Source: Streptomyces sp. NBC_00442
GTDB taxonomy: Bacteria > Actinomycetota > Actinomycetes > Streptomycetales > Streptomycetaceae
Reading direction: 5' to 3'
Assembly (NCBI RefSeq): GCF_036014195.1
Contig: NZ_CP107918.1
Span: 1,922,001 to 1,986,000 of the forward strand
DNA length: 64,000 bases
In this document: one piece after another, positions 1 through 8,080 of the stretch
How positions within the stretch are numbered: position 1 is the first letter of the stretch
How the letters are laid out: every line of letters starts with the position of its first letter
The notes under the pieces: model-generated
What the model was told of the DNA's origin: nothing
Databases searched by the model: none
What the model saw: the letters and a program-made list of their open reading frames with translations, nothing else
Made by a program: the position numbers and the translations under genes

Positions 1-454
1 CGAGAGCCTCCGCGTCCCAGTGCCGCAACGTCGAAGGGCGCACCCCGAGGGCGGCGGCGAGTTCGGAGACGCTCATCGAGTCCGACGCGCGCACGTCCTC
101 GATCGGCTCGCCCGCGATCGCGCGGGCGGCCTCCTTGGCCCGCCGCAGATCCGCGCGCTCCGTATCGAGCCGTGCGTGCGCCGCGTCGAGAAGGGCGAGC
201 GCCTGCGGGACGGGGAGCCGGTGGAACGCCCGGACGATCTTCTTGGCCTCCATCGGCCCGACGCCCGCGGCGAGGGCGCGGTAGGCCTGGGCGGACCGCA
301 GATGCACCTCCGCGTAGGTCCGGTAGCCCGTGGGCGTGCGCGCCGCGGGCGGCAGCACACCGTCGCGTTCGAGGTTGCGGATCTGCTGGACGGAGTATCC
401 GGCGCGCCGCGCGACATCGGCGGTGCGCATGTCCCCCGATTCGAGACTTGCCAT
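1..454 (-). CDS. MerR-family regulator with two HTH motifs (3' end beyond window)
   Basis: This is a DNA-binding transcription regulator. Reading leftward from an ATG at 454, the product begins MASLESGDMRTADVARRAGY and has a MerR winged-helix signature (TADVARRAGYSVQQIRNLER, then GYRTY) at about residues 10-50. A helical region follows, and a second HTH-like segment (SVSELAAALGVRPSTLRHW) sits at about residues 126-145, where the window ends. Two MerR-type recognition helices in one chain are seen in some actinobacterial regulators; the ligand cannot be inferred. The gene is divergent from the DUF6194 gene with a 72-bp gap, so it may regulate that gene and itself (inference). Its C-terminus is not visible. 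Confidence 0.8.
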   Translation of the reverse strand, partial: MASLESGDMRTADVARRAGYSVQQIRNLERDGVLPPAARTPTGYRTYAEVHLRSAQAYRALAAGVGPMEAKKIVRAFHRLPVPQALALLDAAHARLDTERADLRRAKEAARAIAGEPIEDVRASDSMSVSELAAALGVRPSTLRHWDAEAL

Positions 455-526
455 CCCACACCCCTTCATCTGCGGCCGTCCGTACCTCAAAGTCTCCACA
501 AGGACTTCAACGCGACGCTTGAGCAC

Positions 527-1003
527 ATGACCATCGACGAGATCATCAGCTTCGTGGGCGGCCTCGACGGCGTCCTGACCGTACGGCCCGCGCCCGGCGA
601 CGGCACACCGGAGATCAGCTGGGGCGACACGTTCTTCTTCTACGCACCCGATGGCGCCGTTCCGGCGACGACCCAGCCGTTCGCGACCGTCGTGACCAAG
701 AACTACCCGGGTGACGAGGCTTCGCGCCTGGACCGGCCGGACACGTTCCGCGTGAACATCGCGGCCGGGAAGGACCTGTTCGTCCGGTGGGCCGGTCACG
801 CACCGCGCGAGCCGGCCCCCGTCGAGGCCGACCCCGCGGCCCCCGACACCGTGATCGCGCATCCCGCCTACGGCACCGCCGGCTGGCTGGCGGTGGTGAA
901 CCCGGGCAAGCACACCGAGAGGGCGCTGCGCGAGCTGCTGCGCGCGGCCCATGGCCTGGCACGCGCACGCCACGAGCGACGCGCCGGATCGACGACGCGA
1001 TGA
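527..1003 (+). CDS. DUF6194 family protein
   Basis: A 158-residue cytosolic protein beginning MTIDEIISFVGGLDGV. The body (WGDTFFFYAPDG, FATVVTKNYPGD, FRVNIAAGKDLFVRW and a C-terminal GWLAVVNPGKHTE followed by an Arg/Ala-rich helix) matches the DUF6194 type of small actinobacterial proteins of unknown function. There is no signal peptide or membrane helix. The ATG at 527 was chosen because it opens the conserved TIDEI segment; the frame stays open upstream but that stretch lies antisense to the MerR gene. It is divergent from the MerR regulator and probably controlled by it (inference). No catalytic residues are recognisable. Confidence 0.75.
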   Translation: MTIDEIISFVGGLDGVLTVRPAPGDGTPEISWGDTFFFYAPDGAVPATTQPFATVVTKNYPGDEASRLDRPDTFRVNIAAGKDLFVRWAGHAPREPAPVEADPAAPDTVIAHPAYGTAGWLAVVNPGKHTERALRELLRAAHGLARARHERRAGSTTR

Positions 1004-1097
1004 AGGATCCACGCTCCCCGGGGCACCCACGGGAAAGCCCCGGCCAGGGGGCGCCCTCGGAAAACCTCCCGAGAGCACCCGGGGTATGACCCCTGAG

Positions 1098-1111
1098 CAC
1101 CCCGAGGGGTG
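1098..1111. terminator. Short palindrome between convergent genes
   Basis: CACCCC-GA-GGGGTG lies in the 122-bp gap between the convergent DUF6194 and thioesterase-like genes. It is a weak candidate bidirectional terminator with a 6-bp GC stem and no T-tract. Confidence 0.3.
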
Positions 1112-1125
1112 GCGGCCCTGTGCCG

Positions 1126-1995
1126 TCAGCCCCGGGGCGCCCGCGCCAGTTGGCGGGACTGCGCGACCAGGCGGTCCGCCGAGTCCCAGACCTCCGCGTC
1201 CTCCTCCAGGAAGCCCCCCGCCAGGTTCCGCGTGGTGATGGACACCCGCAGCGGCCCCGGCGCCGGCCGGCACCGGATGTGCGTGGTCAGCTCGACGGTG
1301 GGGGTCCATCCCTTGAGGCCGAGCTCGAAGGAGGTGGGCGGCAGCGCGTCGACCGTCAGCAGCAGCGAGATCGGGTCGGCGTCGCGGCCGTCCGCGAGAC
1401 CGAACCACGCGCGCATCTCGCCCTTCCCCGACGGCGCGCCCACGGCCCAGCCGAGCGTCGTCGGGTCGAGCTTGAGCATCAGCCGGTCGGTGATGGCCGA
1501 ACTCCCCGGAATCGGCGGCCGGCTGCCGTCGGGTGCGTCGGTCGCACCGATGCAGTGCGAGAGCGGGGGCATCGCGGGCGGCTTCGCGGTGGTGCGTACG
1601 TCGTCGGTCAGCGCGTCGAGGTCCCCGTACGAGGCGAGGACCCGGATGCGTTCGACCTCCGCGCCGCTCTCGTCGTACTGGAACAGCGAGGCCTGGCCGG
1701 TGGAGAGGGTGCGACCGGTGCGCACCACCTGGGTGCGGATGACCGCGGGCCCCGGCACCGACGGCGTGAGGTAGTGCGCCGAGACGGTGAACGGGTCCGG
1801 GTGCGGCAGCGCGTCGCCGAGGGCCCGGCCCAGCAGGGCGAGCAGATAGCCGCCGTTGACGGCCTGAATGATGGTCCAGCCCGCCGAGAGTTCCGCGTCG
1901 TAGACCCCCGCTTCGCGCAGGGTGACGGCGGTGTCGCGGTCGAACTCGCTGTCCCCGATCGTGGCGGGGAGTACCGGTGACGATGCCTGTGCCAT
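1126..1995 (-). CDS. TesB-like double-hotdog acyl-CoA thioesterase
   Basis: A predicted cytosolic thioesterase of 289 residues that would hydrolyse acyl-CoA; its substrate is unknown. The N-terminal half carries the hotdog helix signature AGWTIIQAVNGGYLLALLGRAL. The C-terminal half ends with the typical TesB-like strand pair NLAGGFLEEDAEVWDSADRL followed by VAQSRQLA. The length fits a double hotdog of about 290 residues. The ATG at 1995 (MAQASSPVL) is preferred over an upstream start five codons earlier. An imperfect palindrome 14 bp upstream could be a TetR-type operator (see 2009-2029). The gene stands alone. The family call is good; the substrate is not inferable. Confidence 0.8.
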   Translation of the reverse strand: MAQASSPVLPATIGDSEFDRDTAVTLREAGVYDAELSAGWTIIQAVNGGYLLALLGRALGDALPHPDPFTVSAHYLTPSVPGPAVIRTQVVRTGRTLSTGQASLFQYDESGAEVERIRVLASYGDLDALTDDVRTTAKPPAMPPLSHCIGATDAPDGSRPPIPGSSAITDRLMLKLDPTTLGWAVGAPSGKGEMRAWFGLADGRDADPISLLLTVDALPPTSFELGLKGWTPTVELTTHIRCRPAPGPLRVSITTRNLAGGFLEEDAEVWDSADRLVAQSRQLARAPRG

Positions 1996-2008
1996 GGCAG
2001 CACCGTAC

Positions 2009-2029
2009 ACCGATACATTACTGAGCGGT
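2009..2029. promoter_or_regulatory. Candidate operator upstream of thioesterase gene
   Basis: On the plus strand ACCGATACAT and ACTGAGCGGT flank a central T, giving an imperfect 21-bp dyad with ACCG/CGGT ends and 6 of 10 arm pairs matched. It sits directly before the thioesterase start and has the size of a TetR-family site. It could also overlap the promoter. No regulator is adjacent. Confidence 0.3.
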
Positions 2030-2097
2030 AGCTTTTCCGGCCGGCCACCGGCCCCTCCGGCCCCCCGCCCCGCCTTCCGCCGGTCTCCCGCCGACCC

Positions 2098-2757
2098 TCA
2101 GACCTCCTCCACCGTCGAGCTGCGCCGGTGCCAGGCGCGCGGCGCCCGCCAGTGGTACTTCAGGGCGGCGATGCGCAGCAGGAACGCCGTGACCACCGCG
2201 AGCCCGCTGGTCCCCGCGTTCAGGATGTCGAAGCGGATGAAGAGCACCACCATCGTGGAGCCGACGATCGCCGGCACCGCGTACAGGTCGCGGTCCCAGC
2301 GCAGCAGCGAGGGCACCTCGTTGGCGAGGACGTCGCGCAGCACACCGCCGCCCACGGCCGTGGCGAGGCCGAGGGCCGCCGACGAGGTCAGACCGAGCCC
2401 GTAGTCGTACGCCTTGGTGGTGCCCGTGACGCAGAACAGGCCGAGCCCCGCAGCGTCGAAGACGTTGACCGCGAGCTGGGTGCGCTCGACCTCGGGGTGC
2501 AGGAAGAAGACCAGCACGGCGGCGAGCAGCGGGGTCACGAAGTAGCCGAGGTCGGAGAAGGCGGCAGGCGGGACCGCCCCGATGATGAGGTCGCGGAACA
2601 GCCCTCCGCCCAGCGCGGTGACCTCGGCGAGCACCGCGATGCCGAACACGTCGAAGTTCTTGCGCACGGCGAGCAGGGCGCCGGAGATCGCGAAGACGAA
2701 TATTCCGACGAGGTCCAGGATGTGCTGGACGGAGGGGCTGAACAGTGAGTGGAGCAC
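2098..2757 (-). CDS. TRIC/UPF0126 family membrane channel protein
   Basis: A 219-residue inner-membrane protein with about seven hydrophobic segments. It contains two copies of the UPF0126 glycine motif: ALGGGLFRDLIIG near residue 50 and AVGGGVLRDVLANEVP near residue 140, as expected for the duplicated three-helix TRIC-like fold. Bacterial members are trimeric cation channels in structural work; a role in small-solute flux is inferred. The start at 2757 is a GTG with a poor ribosome site, so initiation is uncertain, although the N-terminus (LHSLFSPSVQHILDLVGIFV) aligns with the usual start of the family. The cytosolic tail is short and basic (WRAPRAWHRR). It is not obviously in an operon with its neighbours. 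Confidence 0.85.
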   Translation of the reverse strand: MLHSLFSPSVQHILDLVGIFVFAISGALLAVRKNFDVFGIAVLAEVTALGGGLFRDLIIGAVPPAAFSDLGYFVTPLLAAVLVFFLHPEVERTQLAVNVFDAAGLGLFCVTGTTKAYDYGLGLTSSAALGLATAVGGGVLRDVLANEVPSLLRWDRDLYAVPAIVGSTMVVLFIRFDILNAGTSGLAVVTAFLLRIAALKYHWRAPRAWHRRSSTVEEV

Positions 2758-2803
2758 CCCGTATTTTTACTCATCACGGGGCTCTCCCCGGCACACGCCG
2801 GGC

Positions 2804-4207
2804 TCAGAGAGCGGGCTTGCCGGTGTCGTAGACCCACTTCTGGAACAGGTCGTCGAGCGACTGGCCCGAGACCTTCTCGGCCAGCTCGACGAAGTCCTGG
2901 GTGTCGGCGTTGTGGTAGCGGTGCGCCGTGGTCCAGGCCGGGAGCAGCTTGAAGAACGCCTTGTCACCGATGCGTTCGCGCAGCTCCTGGAGCATCATCG
3001 CGCCCCGGTCGTAGACGGCGTCGGAGAACATCGTGTCGCGCTGCGGGTCGGCGACCTCGACCTTCCAGAAGGCGTCGTCGGCCGGGATCGAGTTGTAGTC
3101 CGCGAGGAAGGAGTCGTGCGCCGTCCTGGTGCCGCGGTGCTCGGACCACAGCCACTGGGCGTAGGTGGCGAAGCCCTCGTTGAGCCAGATGTCGTTCCAG
3201 TGGTCGACCGAGACGGAGTCGCCGAACCACTGGTGCGCGAGCTCGTGCACGATGGTCGACTCGGACCGCACCGCCGAATAGCTGGGCTTGGACTGCGTCT
3301 CCAGGGAGAACCCGGCCTGCGGCATGTCGTCGACGACCGCGCCGGTCACCTCGAAGGGGTAGGGCCCGAACAGCTTGGACCAGTAGTCGGTGGCCTCGGC
3401 GGTCACCGCGTACACGTCGACCTTGTTCTGGTTGGCGAGGACCGGGTCGATGGCCACGTAGATCGGGGTGCCCGCGGGCGTCCTGCCCGTCTTCACGTCG
3501 AACTTGCCTATGGAGGCGGTGGCGAGGTAGGTCGCCATCGGCTTGGACTCGCGCCAGTGGTAGTACGAGCGTCCGCCGCGGTCGTGCGAGTCCACCAGAC
3601 GGCCGTTGGACACGCCGGTGAGGCCCTTGGGGGCATCGATGCGGATGTCGTAGGTGGCCTTGTCGGAGGGGTGGTCGCTGGAGGGGAACCAGGTGGAGGC
3701 GGCATTGGGCTCGCAGGCCACGAAGACGCCGTCCTTGGTCTTCATCCAGCCGTAGTCCGAGCCGAAGACGATGGGCCCGTTGAGCGCCTGCGGCACCCCG
3801 CCGTAGACGACCGTGACCTCGAACTCGTCGCCCTTGGCGAGCCGGTGGCGCGGGGTGATGACGATGTCGTCACCGGTTCTGCTGAAGTCGGCGGGCTTGC
3901 CGTTCACCCGGATCGAGTCGACGGTCAGCTTCTGGAGGTCGAGGTCGAAACGGGAGAGGTTCTGGGTGGCGCGGGCGGTCACCGTGGTGCGCCCGTCGAG
4001 GCGCCCGGAATCGGGGTTGTAGCTGACACCGAGGTCGTAATGCAGCGCGTCGAAACCGCCGTTGCCCATGGTGGGGAAGTACGGGTCACCGATGCCCGGG
4101 GCGCCCGGTGAGGCGGCGGGCGCTGCGGCGATCGTGAACCCGGCGGCCACCGCGGTGGCGAGGGCGAGCAGCCGGGAGCTACGACGTGCCGAACGGGAGA
4201 GTGCCAT
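2804..4207 (-). CDS. Secreted M1-family zinc metallopeptidase
   Basis: An exported aminopeptidase-type enzyme of 467 residues. The zinc motif is H321-E-L-A-H325 followed by the third ligand Glu in DIWLNEGFATY. The substrate-binding GxMEN motif appears in altered form as GFSLETQ upstream of the zinc site. The N-terminus (MALSRSARRSSRLLALATAV) is a classic signal peptide with AxA-type cleavage near AAAPAAS. The start at 4207 was chosen because it precedes the signal peptide; the longer frame adds residues without homology. It is shorter than the 850-residue PepN type because it lacks the C-terminal helical domain, as in other small actinobacterial M1 peptidases. Monocistronic; a perfect palindrome lies about 70 bp upstream. 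Confidence 0.9.
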   Translation of the reverse strand: MALSRSARRSSRLLALATAVAAGFTIAAAPAASPGAPGIGDPYFPTMGNGGFDALHYDLGVSYNPDSGRLDGRTTVTARATQNLSRFDLDLQKLTVDSIRVNGKPADFSRTGDDIVITPRHRLAKGDEFEVTVVYGGVPQALNGPIVFGSDYGWMKTKDGVFVACEPNAASTWFPSSDHPSDKATYDIRIDAPKGLTGVSNGRLVDSHDRGGRSYYHWRESKPMATYLATASIGKFDVKTGRTPAGTPIYVAIDPVLANQNKVDVYAVTAEATDYWSKLFGPYPFEVTGAVVDDMPQAGFSLETQSKPSYSAVRSESTIVHELAHQWFGDSVSVDHWNDIWLNEGFATYAQWLWSEHRGTRTAHDSFLADYNSIPADDAFWKVEVADPQRDTMFSDAVYDRGAMMLQELRERIGDKAFFKLLPAWTTAHRYHNADTQDFVELAEKVSGQSLDDLFQKWVYDTGKPAL

Positions 4208-4274
4208 GAGTCTGCCCTTCGAACGTGTGCCGTTGATGTTGATACGGACACGCAGACTCTGCACTCTCCCGCTT

Positions 4275-4290
4275 AGTCATGAACATGACT
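4275..4290. promoter_or_regulatory. Perfect palindrome upstream of M1 peptidase gene
   Basis: AGTCATG-AA-CATGACT is a perfect 7-bp-arm dyad. It lies about 70 bp before the M1 peptidase start and 18 bp after the stop of the transporter ATPase gene. Its AT-richness relative to the neighbourhood and its position suggest an operator or promoter element; a small terminator is the alternative. Confidence 0.4.
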
Positions 4291-4308
4291 TTGCCGAACT
4301 GACATGCC

Positions 4309-5850
4309 CTACTTGTCGGTTGACTCCTGGACGTCCTCGCCCCCACCGTCCTCGGCGGAGCCGGCACGGGCCCCCTCGGCGGTGTCGGCCGCGTCTGCCG
4401 CGTCGGCGGGCTTGGCCGCGTCGGCGGGCTTGGCCGCGTCGGCGGGCTTGGCCGCGTCGGCGGGCTTGGCCGCACCTGCCGCCGTGGCCCGGTCGGTCGC
4501 CTTGACGGCGCCGGCCGCCTTGACCGTGTCAGCCGTGTCGGCGGCGCCGGCCGTGTCAGCAGCGCTGGGGGCCTTGACGGCGCCCGGCGCCTCCGGAGCA
4601 GTCGGCACCTCGACGGCGCCCGCCGCATCGGCCGGCTCGGCGGGCGTGGCCGTCTCGGCGGGCGCGGCCGTCTCGGCGGGCGCGGCCGTCTCGGCGGGCG
4701 CGGCCGTCTCGGCGGGCGCGGCCGTCTCGGCGGGCGCGGCCGTCTCGGTCGCCTCCGCCGGTGTGGCCACCGGGGCCGGAGTGATCTCGATCGTCTCCCT
4801 GGCTCCCGGCAGGGCCTCCGCGTTCTCCGGGTGGTGGCAGGCCACCCGCTGGCCCGGCTTCAGCTCGACGAGGGCCGGCTCCTGCGTCTTGCAGATCTCC
4901 GTCGCCTTCCAGCACCGGGTGTGGAACCGGCAGCCGCTCGGCGGCGAGATCGGCGAGGGAACGTCGCCCTTGAGCAGAATGCGGTCGCTCTTGGCGCCGC
5001 GCCGCTTGGGGTCCGGCACCGGCACCGCCGACATCAGCGCCTTGGTGTACGGGTGCATCGGCGCCGCGTACAGCGACTTGCGGTCGGCCAACTCGACAAT
5101 CTTGCCGAGGTACATGACCGCGATGCGGTCCGACACGTGCCGGATGACCGACAGGTCGTGCGCGATGATCACATACGTGAGACCGAGCTCCTGCTGGAGG
5201 TCGTCGAGGAGGTTGACCACCTGGGCCTGGATCGACACGTCGAGCGCCGAGACCGGCTCGTCCGCGACGACGAGCTTCGGGTTGAGCGCGAGCGCACGGG
5301 CGATCCCGATGCGCTGGCGCTGGCCGCCGGAGAACTCGTGCGGATAGCGGTTGTAGTGCTCGGGGTTGAGGCCCACCAGCTCCATCAGCCGCTGGACCTC
5401 CTTCTTCACCCCGCCCTCGGGCGTGACGCCCTGGAGCCGGAAGGGGGTGGAGACGATCCCGCCGATGGTGTGGCGCGGGTTCAGCGAACCGTACGGGTCC
5501 TGGAAGATCATCTGGACGTCACGGCGCAGCGGACGGATCTTGCCCGCCGACATGTGCGTGATGTCCTGGCCCTCGAACTCGATGGTGCCACCGGTCGGTT
5601 CGAGCAGCCGTGTGATGAGCCGGCCCATCGTCGACTTGCCGCAGCCCGACTCGCCGACGACACCGAGGGTCTCCCCGGGGCGCACGTCGAAGGAGAGACC
5701 GTCGACCGCCTTGACCGCGCTGGTCGCCCGGCCGAGCAGCCCCTTCTTGATGGGGAAGTGCTTGACCAGCCCCTCCACCTTCAGGAGCGGCTCCGGCGAG
5801 GCCTGCGACTGCTTCGGGATCGCCTTCTCTGCTGACTTCTTCTCACTCAC
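4309..5850 (-). CDS. Oligopeptide ABC importer ATPase (OppF/DppF type) with long repetitive C-terminal tail
   Basis: The second ATPase of the peptide importer, 513 residues. The nucleotide-binding domain has Walker [10 protein letters not shown], signature FSGGQRQR, Walker B VVADEP, and the oligopeptide-type C-terminal segment with CRFHTRC ... CKTQEPALV ... CHHPENAEA. After about residue 350 there is a 160-residue low-complexity tail rich in Ala, Pro, Glu and Thr, with six-residue repeats (AETAAP, AKPADA) and an acidic end ([14 protein letters not shown]). Typical OppF proteins end near residue 330-350, so the tail is an addition. The GTG start at 5850 overlaps the stop of the upstream ATPase (GTGA). 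Probably translationally coupled. Confidence 0.9.
   Translation of the reverse strand: MSEKKSAEKAIPKQSQASPEPLLKVEGLVKHFPIKKGLLGRATSAVKAVDGLSFDVRPGETLGVVGESGCGKSTMGRLITRLLEPTGGTIEFEGQDITHMSAGKIRPLRRDVQMIFQDPYGSLNPRHTIGGIVSTPFRLQGVTPEGGVKKEVQRLMELVGLNPEHYNRYPHEFSGGQRQRIGIARALALNPKLVVADEPVSALDVSIQAQVVNLLDDLQQELGLTYVIIAHDLSVIRHVSDRIAVMYLGKIVELADRKSLYAAPMHPYTKALMSAVPVPDPKRRGAKSDRILLKGDVPSPISPPSGCRFHTRCWKATEICKTQEPALVELKPGQRVACHHPENAEALPGARETIEITPAPVATPAEATETAAPAETAAPAETAAPAETAAPAETAAPAETATPAEPADAAGAVEVPTAPEAPGAVKAPSAADTAGAADTADTVKAAGAVKATDRATAAGAAKPADAAKPADAAKPADAAKPADAADAADTAEGARAGSAEDGGGEDVQESTDK
4397..4468 (-). repeat. Four 18-bp tandem repeats inside the ATPase tail
   Basis: Four identical copies of gccgcgtcggcgggcttg run head to tail (4397-4414, 4415-4432, 4433-4450, 4451-4468). 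Read on the minus strand they encode the repeated hexapeptide (KPADAA)n. The unit keeps the reading frame, so copy-number change would lengthen or shorten the tail without breaking the protein. Confidence 0.95.
4652..4741 (-). repeat. Five 18-bp tandem repeats inside the ATPase tail
   Basis: Five identical copies of gtctcggcgggcgcggcc occupy 4652-4741, flanked by diverged copies at 4634-4651 and from 4742. They encode AETAAP repeats on the minus strand. This is the second, sequence-distinct 18-bp array in the same gene. Confidence 0.95.
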
Positions 5851-6971
5851 AGCTTCGGCGCAATCTCTTCGGTCCAGATACGGGTCCGCTCCTCCTGCGA
5901 CATGTGGCAGGCCGAGAAGTGACCGCTGCCGCCGTCGCCGTCCCACTCCGTGAGCTCGGGGCGCACGGTCCGGGTGATGTTGTCCTTCGGTACGTCCGCG
6001 TACGGGCAGCGCGGGTTGAAGGCGCAGCCGGACGGCACGTTGATGAGGGACGGCGGCTGGCCCTTCACCGGGATGAGCCGGTCGGTCTCCTCGCGGTCGA
6101 TGCGCGGCATCGACCCCAACAGACCCCAGGTGTAGGGGTGTTGGGGGCTGTAGAAGACCTGCTCGGCCGGACCGCGCTCGATGCAGCGGCCGCCGTACAT
6201 CACCAGGAGCTTGTCCGCCATCTCGGCCACCACGCCCAGGTCGTGGGTGATCATGATGACCGCGGAGCCGAACTCCTTCTGCAGGTCCCGGATCAGGTCG
6301 AGGATCTGCGCCTGGACGGTGACGTCGAGGGCGGTGGTGGGCTCGTCGGCGATGAGCAGCTCGGGGTTGTTCACCAGCGACATCGCGATCATCGCACGCT
6401 GGCGCATGCCGCCGGAGAACTCGTGCGGGTAGCCGTCGACGCGCTTGGCGGGCTCGGGGATGCCGACCCGGTCGAGCATCTCGATGGCGCGGGCCTTGGC
6501 GACCTTCTTGGTCACGTCGTGGTGGACCCGGTAGGCCTCCACGATCTGCTTGCCCACCGTGTAGTACGGGTGCATCGCGGACAGCGGATCCTGGAAGATC
6601 ATCGCCATCTTGCGGCCGCGCAGGCGCCGCACACGGTCGGCATCGGCCCCGATGAGCTCCTCGCCGTCCAGCCAGACCTCGCCGGAGATCGTGACGTTGG
6701 GCGCGGTGCGGTGCAGACCCATGATGCCGAGCGAGGTGACCGACTTGCCGGATCCCGACTCGCCCACGATGCCCAGGGTTTCGCCGGGCTTGATGTCGAA
6801 ACTGACACCGTCGACCGACTTGACCACGCCGTCCGGAGTGTCGAAGTGGATGCGCAGGTCCCGTACGGACAGGAACGCGTCCGGGTCGCCGGCCGGGCGG
6901 GCCTTCTCCGGCTCGCCGACGGCCGCCGTCGCGGTGGTGGCGACGGTCTGCTCCTTGGATTCCTCGCTCAC
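5847..6971 (-). CDS. Oligopeptide ABC importer ATPase (OppD/DppD type)
   Basis: The first ATPase of the importer, 374 residues. It energises peptide uptake at the cytoplasmic face by pairing with the next gene product. Motifs are Walker [10 protein letters not shown]-loop region [17 protein letters not shown], signature FSGGMRQR, Walker [13 protein letters not shown], switch His in MITHDLGVV, and the oligopeptide C-terminal motif [11 protein letters not shown]. Its first 30 residues are a polar Ala/Thr/Glu-rich leader. The GTG start at 6971 overlaps the permease stop by GTGA, the same coupling used at its 3' end. A longer open frame continues upstream but runs antisense to the protein-coding frame of the permease. 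Confidence 0.92.
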   Translation of the reverse strand: MSEESKEQTVATTATAAVGEPEKARPAGDPDAFLSVRDLRIHFDTPDGVVKSVDGVSFDIKPGETLGIVGESGSGKSVTSLGIMGLHRTAPNVTISGEVWLDGEELIGADADRVRRLRGRKMAMIFQDPLSAMHPYYTVGKQIVEAYRVHHDVTKKVAKARAIEMLDRVGIPEPAKRVDGYPHEFSGGMRQRAMIAMSLVNNPELLIADEPTTALDVTVQAQILDLIRDLQKEFGSAVIMITHDLGVVAEMADKLLVMYGGRCIERGPAEQVFYSPQHPYTWGLLGSMPRIDREETDRLIPVKGQPPSLINVPSGCAFNPRCPYADVPKDNITRTVRPELTEWDGDGGSGHFSACHMSQEERTRIWTEEIAPKL

Positions 6972-7978
6972 GAGAGCCTCACCCTGGGGTCGATCGCGGC
7001 GTACACCAGGTCCACCAGCAGATTGCAGACAACGATGAAGAAGGCGGCGACGAGGGTCACGCCCATGACGATCGGCAGGTCGTTGTTCTGGATGCCCTCG
7101 ATCGCGTACGCGCCGATTCCCTTGAGGGAGAAGACGGTTTCGGTGATGACGGCGCTGCCGATGAGCAGACCGAAGTCCATGCCGAAGATGGTGACGATCG
7201 GGGTCAGCGCGGCCCGCAGGCCGTGCTTGACGATGACCTTGTTCTCCTTGAGGCCCTTGGCGCGGGCCGTACGGATGTAGTCCTCGCTCATGGTCTCCAG
7301 CATCCCGGCCCTGGTGAGCCGGGCGTAGAGCGCGGAGTACAGGAACGCGAGGCTGCACCACGGGATCAGGAGGTTCCAGGCCCACTGGAACGGGTCGTCC
7401 GTGAACGGCACGTAGTCGATGCTGTCCCAGATCGGCCACTGCACGGTGAACAGGCCGAGCGCCAGCATGCCGGTGAAGAAGATGGGGAGGGAGACGCCGG
7501 CCAGGGCGACCCCCATGAACGTGCGGTCCAGGAAGGAACCGCGCTTGAGCGCCGACACCACGCCCGTGAACACACCGGTGATCAGCCAGATCACGGCGGC
7601 ACCGATGGCGAGCGAGAAACTGATCGGGATGCGCGAGGTGAGCTGCGGCCAGATCTCGACGTGAGCCTTGAACGAGTAGCCGAAGCAGGGCGCGCTGCAG
7701 TGGGAGGCGTCGGGACCGAAGTGGTAGTCCGCGCCGACGAAGATCGCCTTGATGAAGTGCCAGTACTGGGTGTACAGGGGCTGGTCGAAGCCCAGGTTCT
7801 TCTTCACCGCGGCGATCGAGGAGGGGTTGGCGTCCTTGCCCACGTACTGCGCCGCCAGTTGGTCGACCGACTGGCCGGCGAGCCTGGGTACCAGGAAGAA
7901 GATCGCGAAGGTGACTGCGCTGACGATCAGCAGCAGGAGCACCGCGCCGAAAACGCGTCGAATGAGGTACGCAGCCAC
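6968..7978 (-). CDS. Oligopeptide ABC importer permease (OppB/DppB type)
   Basis: A 336-residue inner-membrane permease. It starts with the family hallmark [20 protein letters not shown] and has about six further hydrophobic segments and the cytoplasmic EAA loop ([19 protein letters not shown]), which contacts the ATPases. The large periplasmic segment between the first two helices (about residues 45-105, with two Cys in SHCSAPCFG) fits the type. It sits downstream of the binding lipoprotein gene, from which it is separated by a 102-bp gap holding a strong hairpin, and overlaps the ATPase gene downstream. Confidence 0.93.
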   Translation of the reverse strand: MAAYLIRRVFGAVLLLLIVSAVTFAIFFLVPRLAGQSVDQLAAQYVGKDANPSSIAAVKKNLGFDQPLYTQYWHFIKAIFVGADYHFGPDASHCSAPCFGYSFKAHVEIWPQLTSRIPISFSLAIGAAVIWLITGVFTGVVSALKRGSFLDRTFMGVALAGVSLPIFFTGMLALGLFTVQWPIWDSIDYVPFTDDPFQWAWNLLIPWCSLAFLYSALYARLTRAGMLETMSEDYIRTARAKGLKENKVIVKHGLRAALTPIVTIFGMDFGLLIGSAVITETVFSLKGIGAYAIEGIQNNDLPIVMGVTLVAAFFIVVCNLLVDLVYAAIDPRVRLS

Positions 7979-7990
7979 AGCTGTCCGGCA

Positions 7991-8047
7991 CTGGTGCCCG
8001 CCCGGCCGGGGGTCTCCCGTGACCCGGCGGGCACCAGCGCCTTCACC
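7991..8047 (-). terminator. Intra-operon hairpin downstream of the binding-protein gene
   Basis: ctggtgcccgcc...ggcgggcaccag forms a stem of about 14 bp with one bulge and a 30-nt interior. It lies in the 102-bp gap between the lipoprotein stop (8081) and the permease start (7978). Such hairpins commonly attenuate readthrough or protect the upstream mRNA, so the binding protein is made in excess over the membrane parts. It is partial rather than complete termination if the operon is transcribed through (inference). Confidence 0.6.
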
Positions 8048-8080
8048 TGCCTTTCGTGTTTCTGGTGGACGGGGTCCGTG

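Noticed and set aside
4397..4741. Possible CRISPR array
   Set aside because: Units of 18 bp are contiguous without spacers and lie in a coding frame; they are tandem repeats.
5847..7991. Apparent 714-residue fusion of permease and ATPase
   Set aside because: The N-terminal half is a frame-shifted reading of the permease gene. The true ATPase starts at GTG 6971 with a GTGA overlap.
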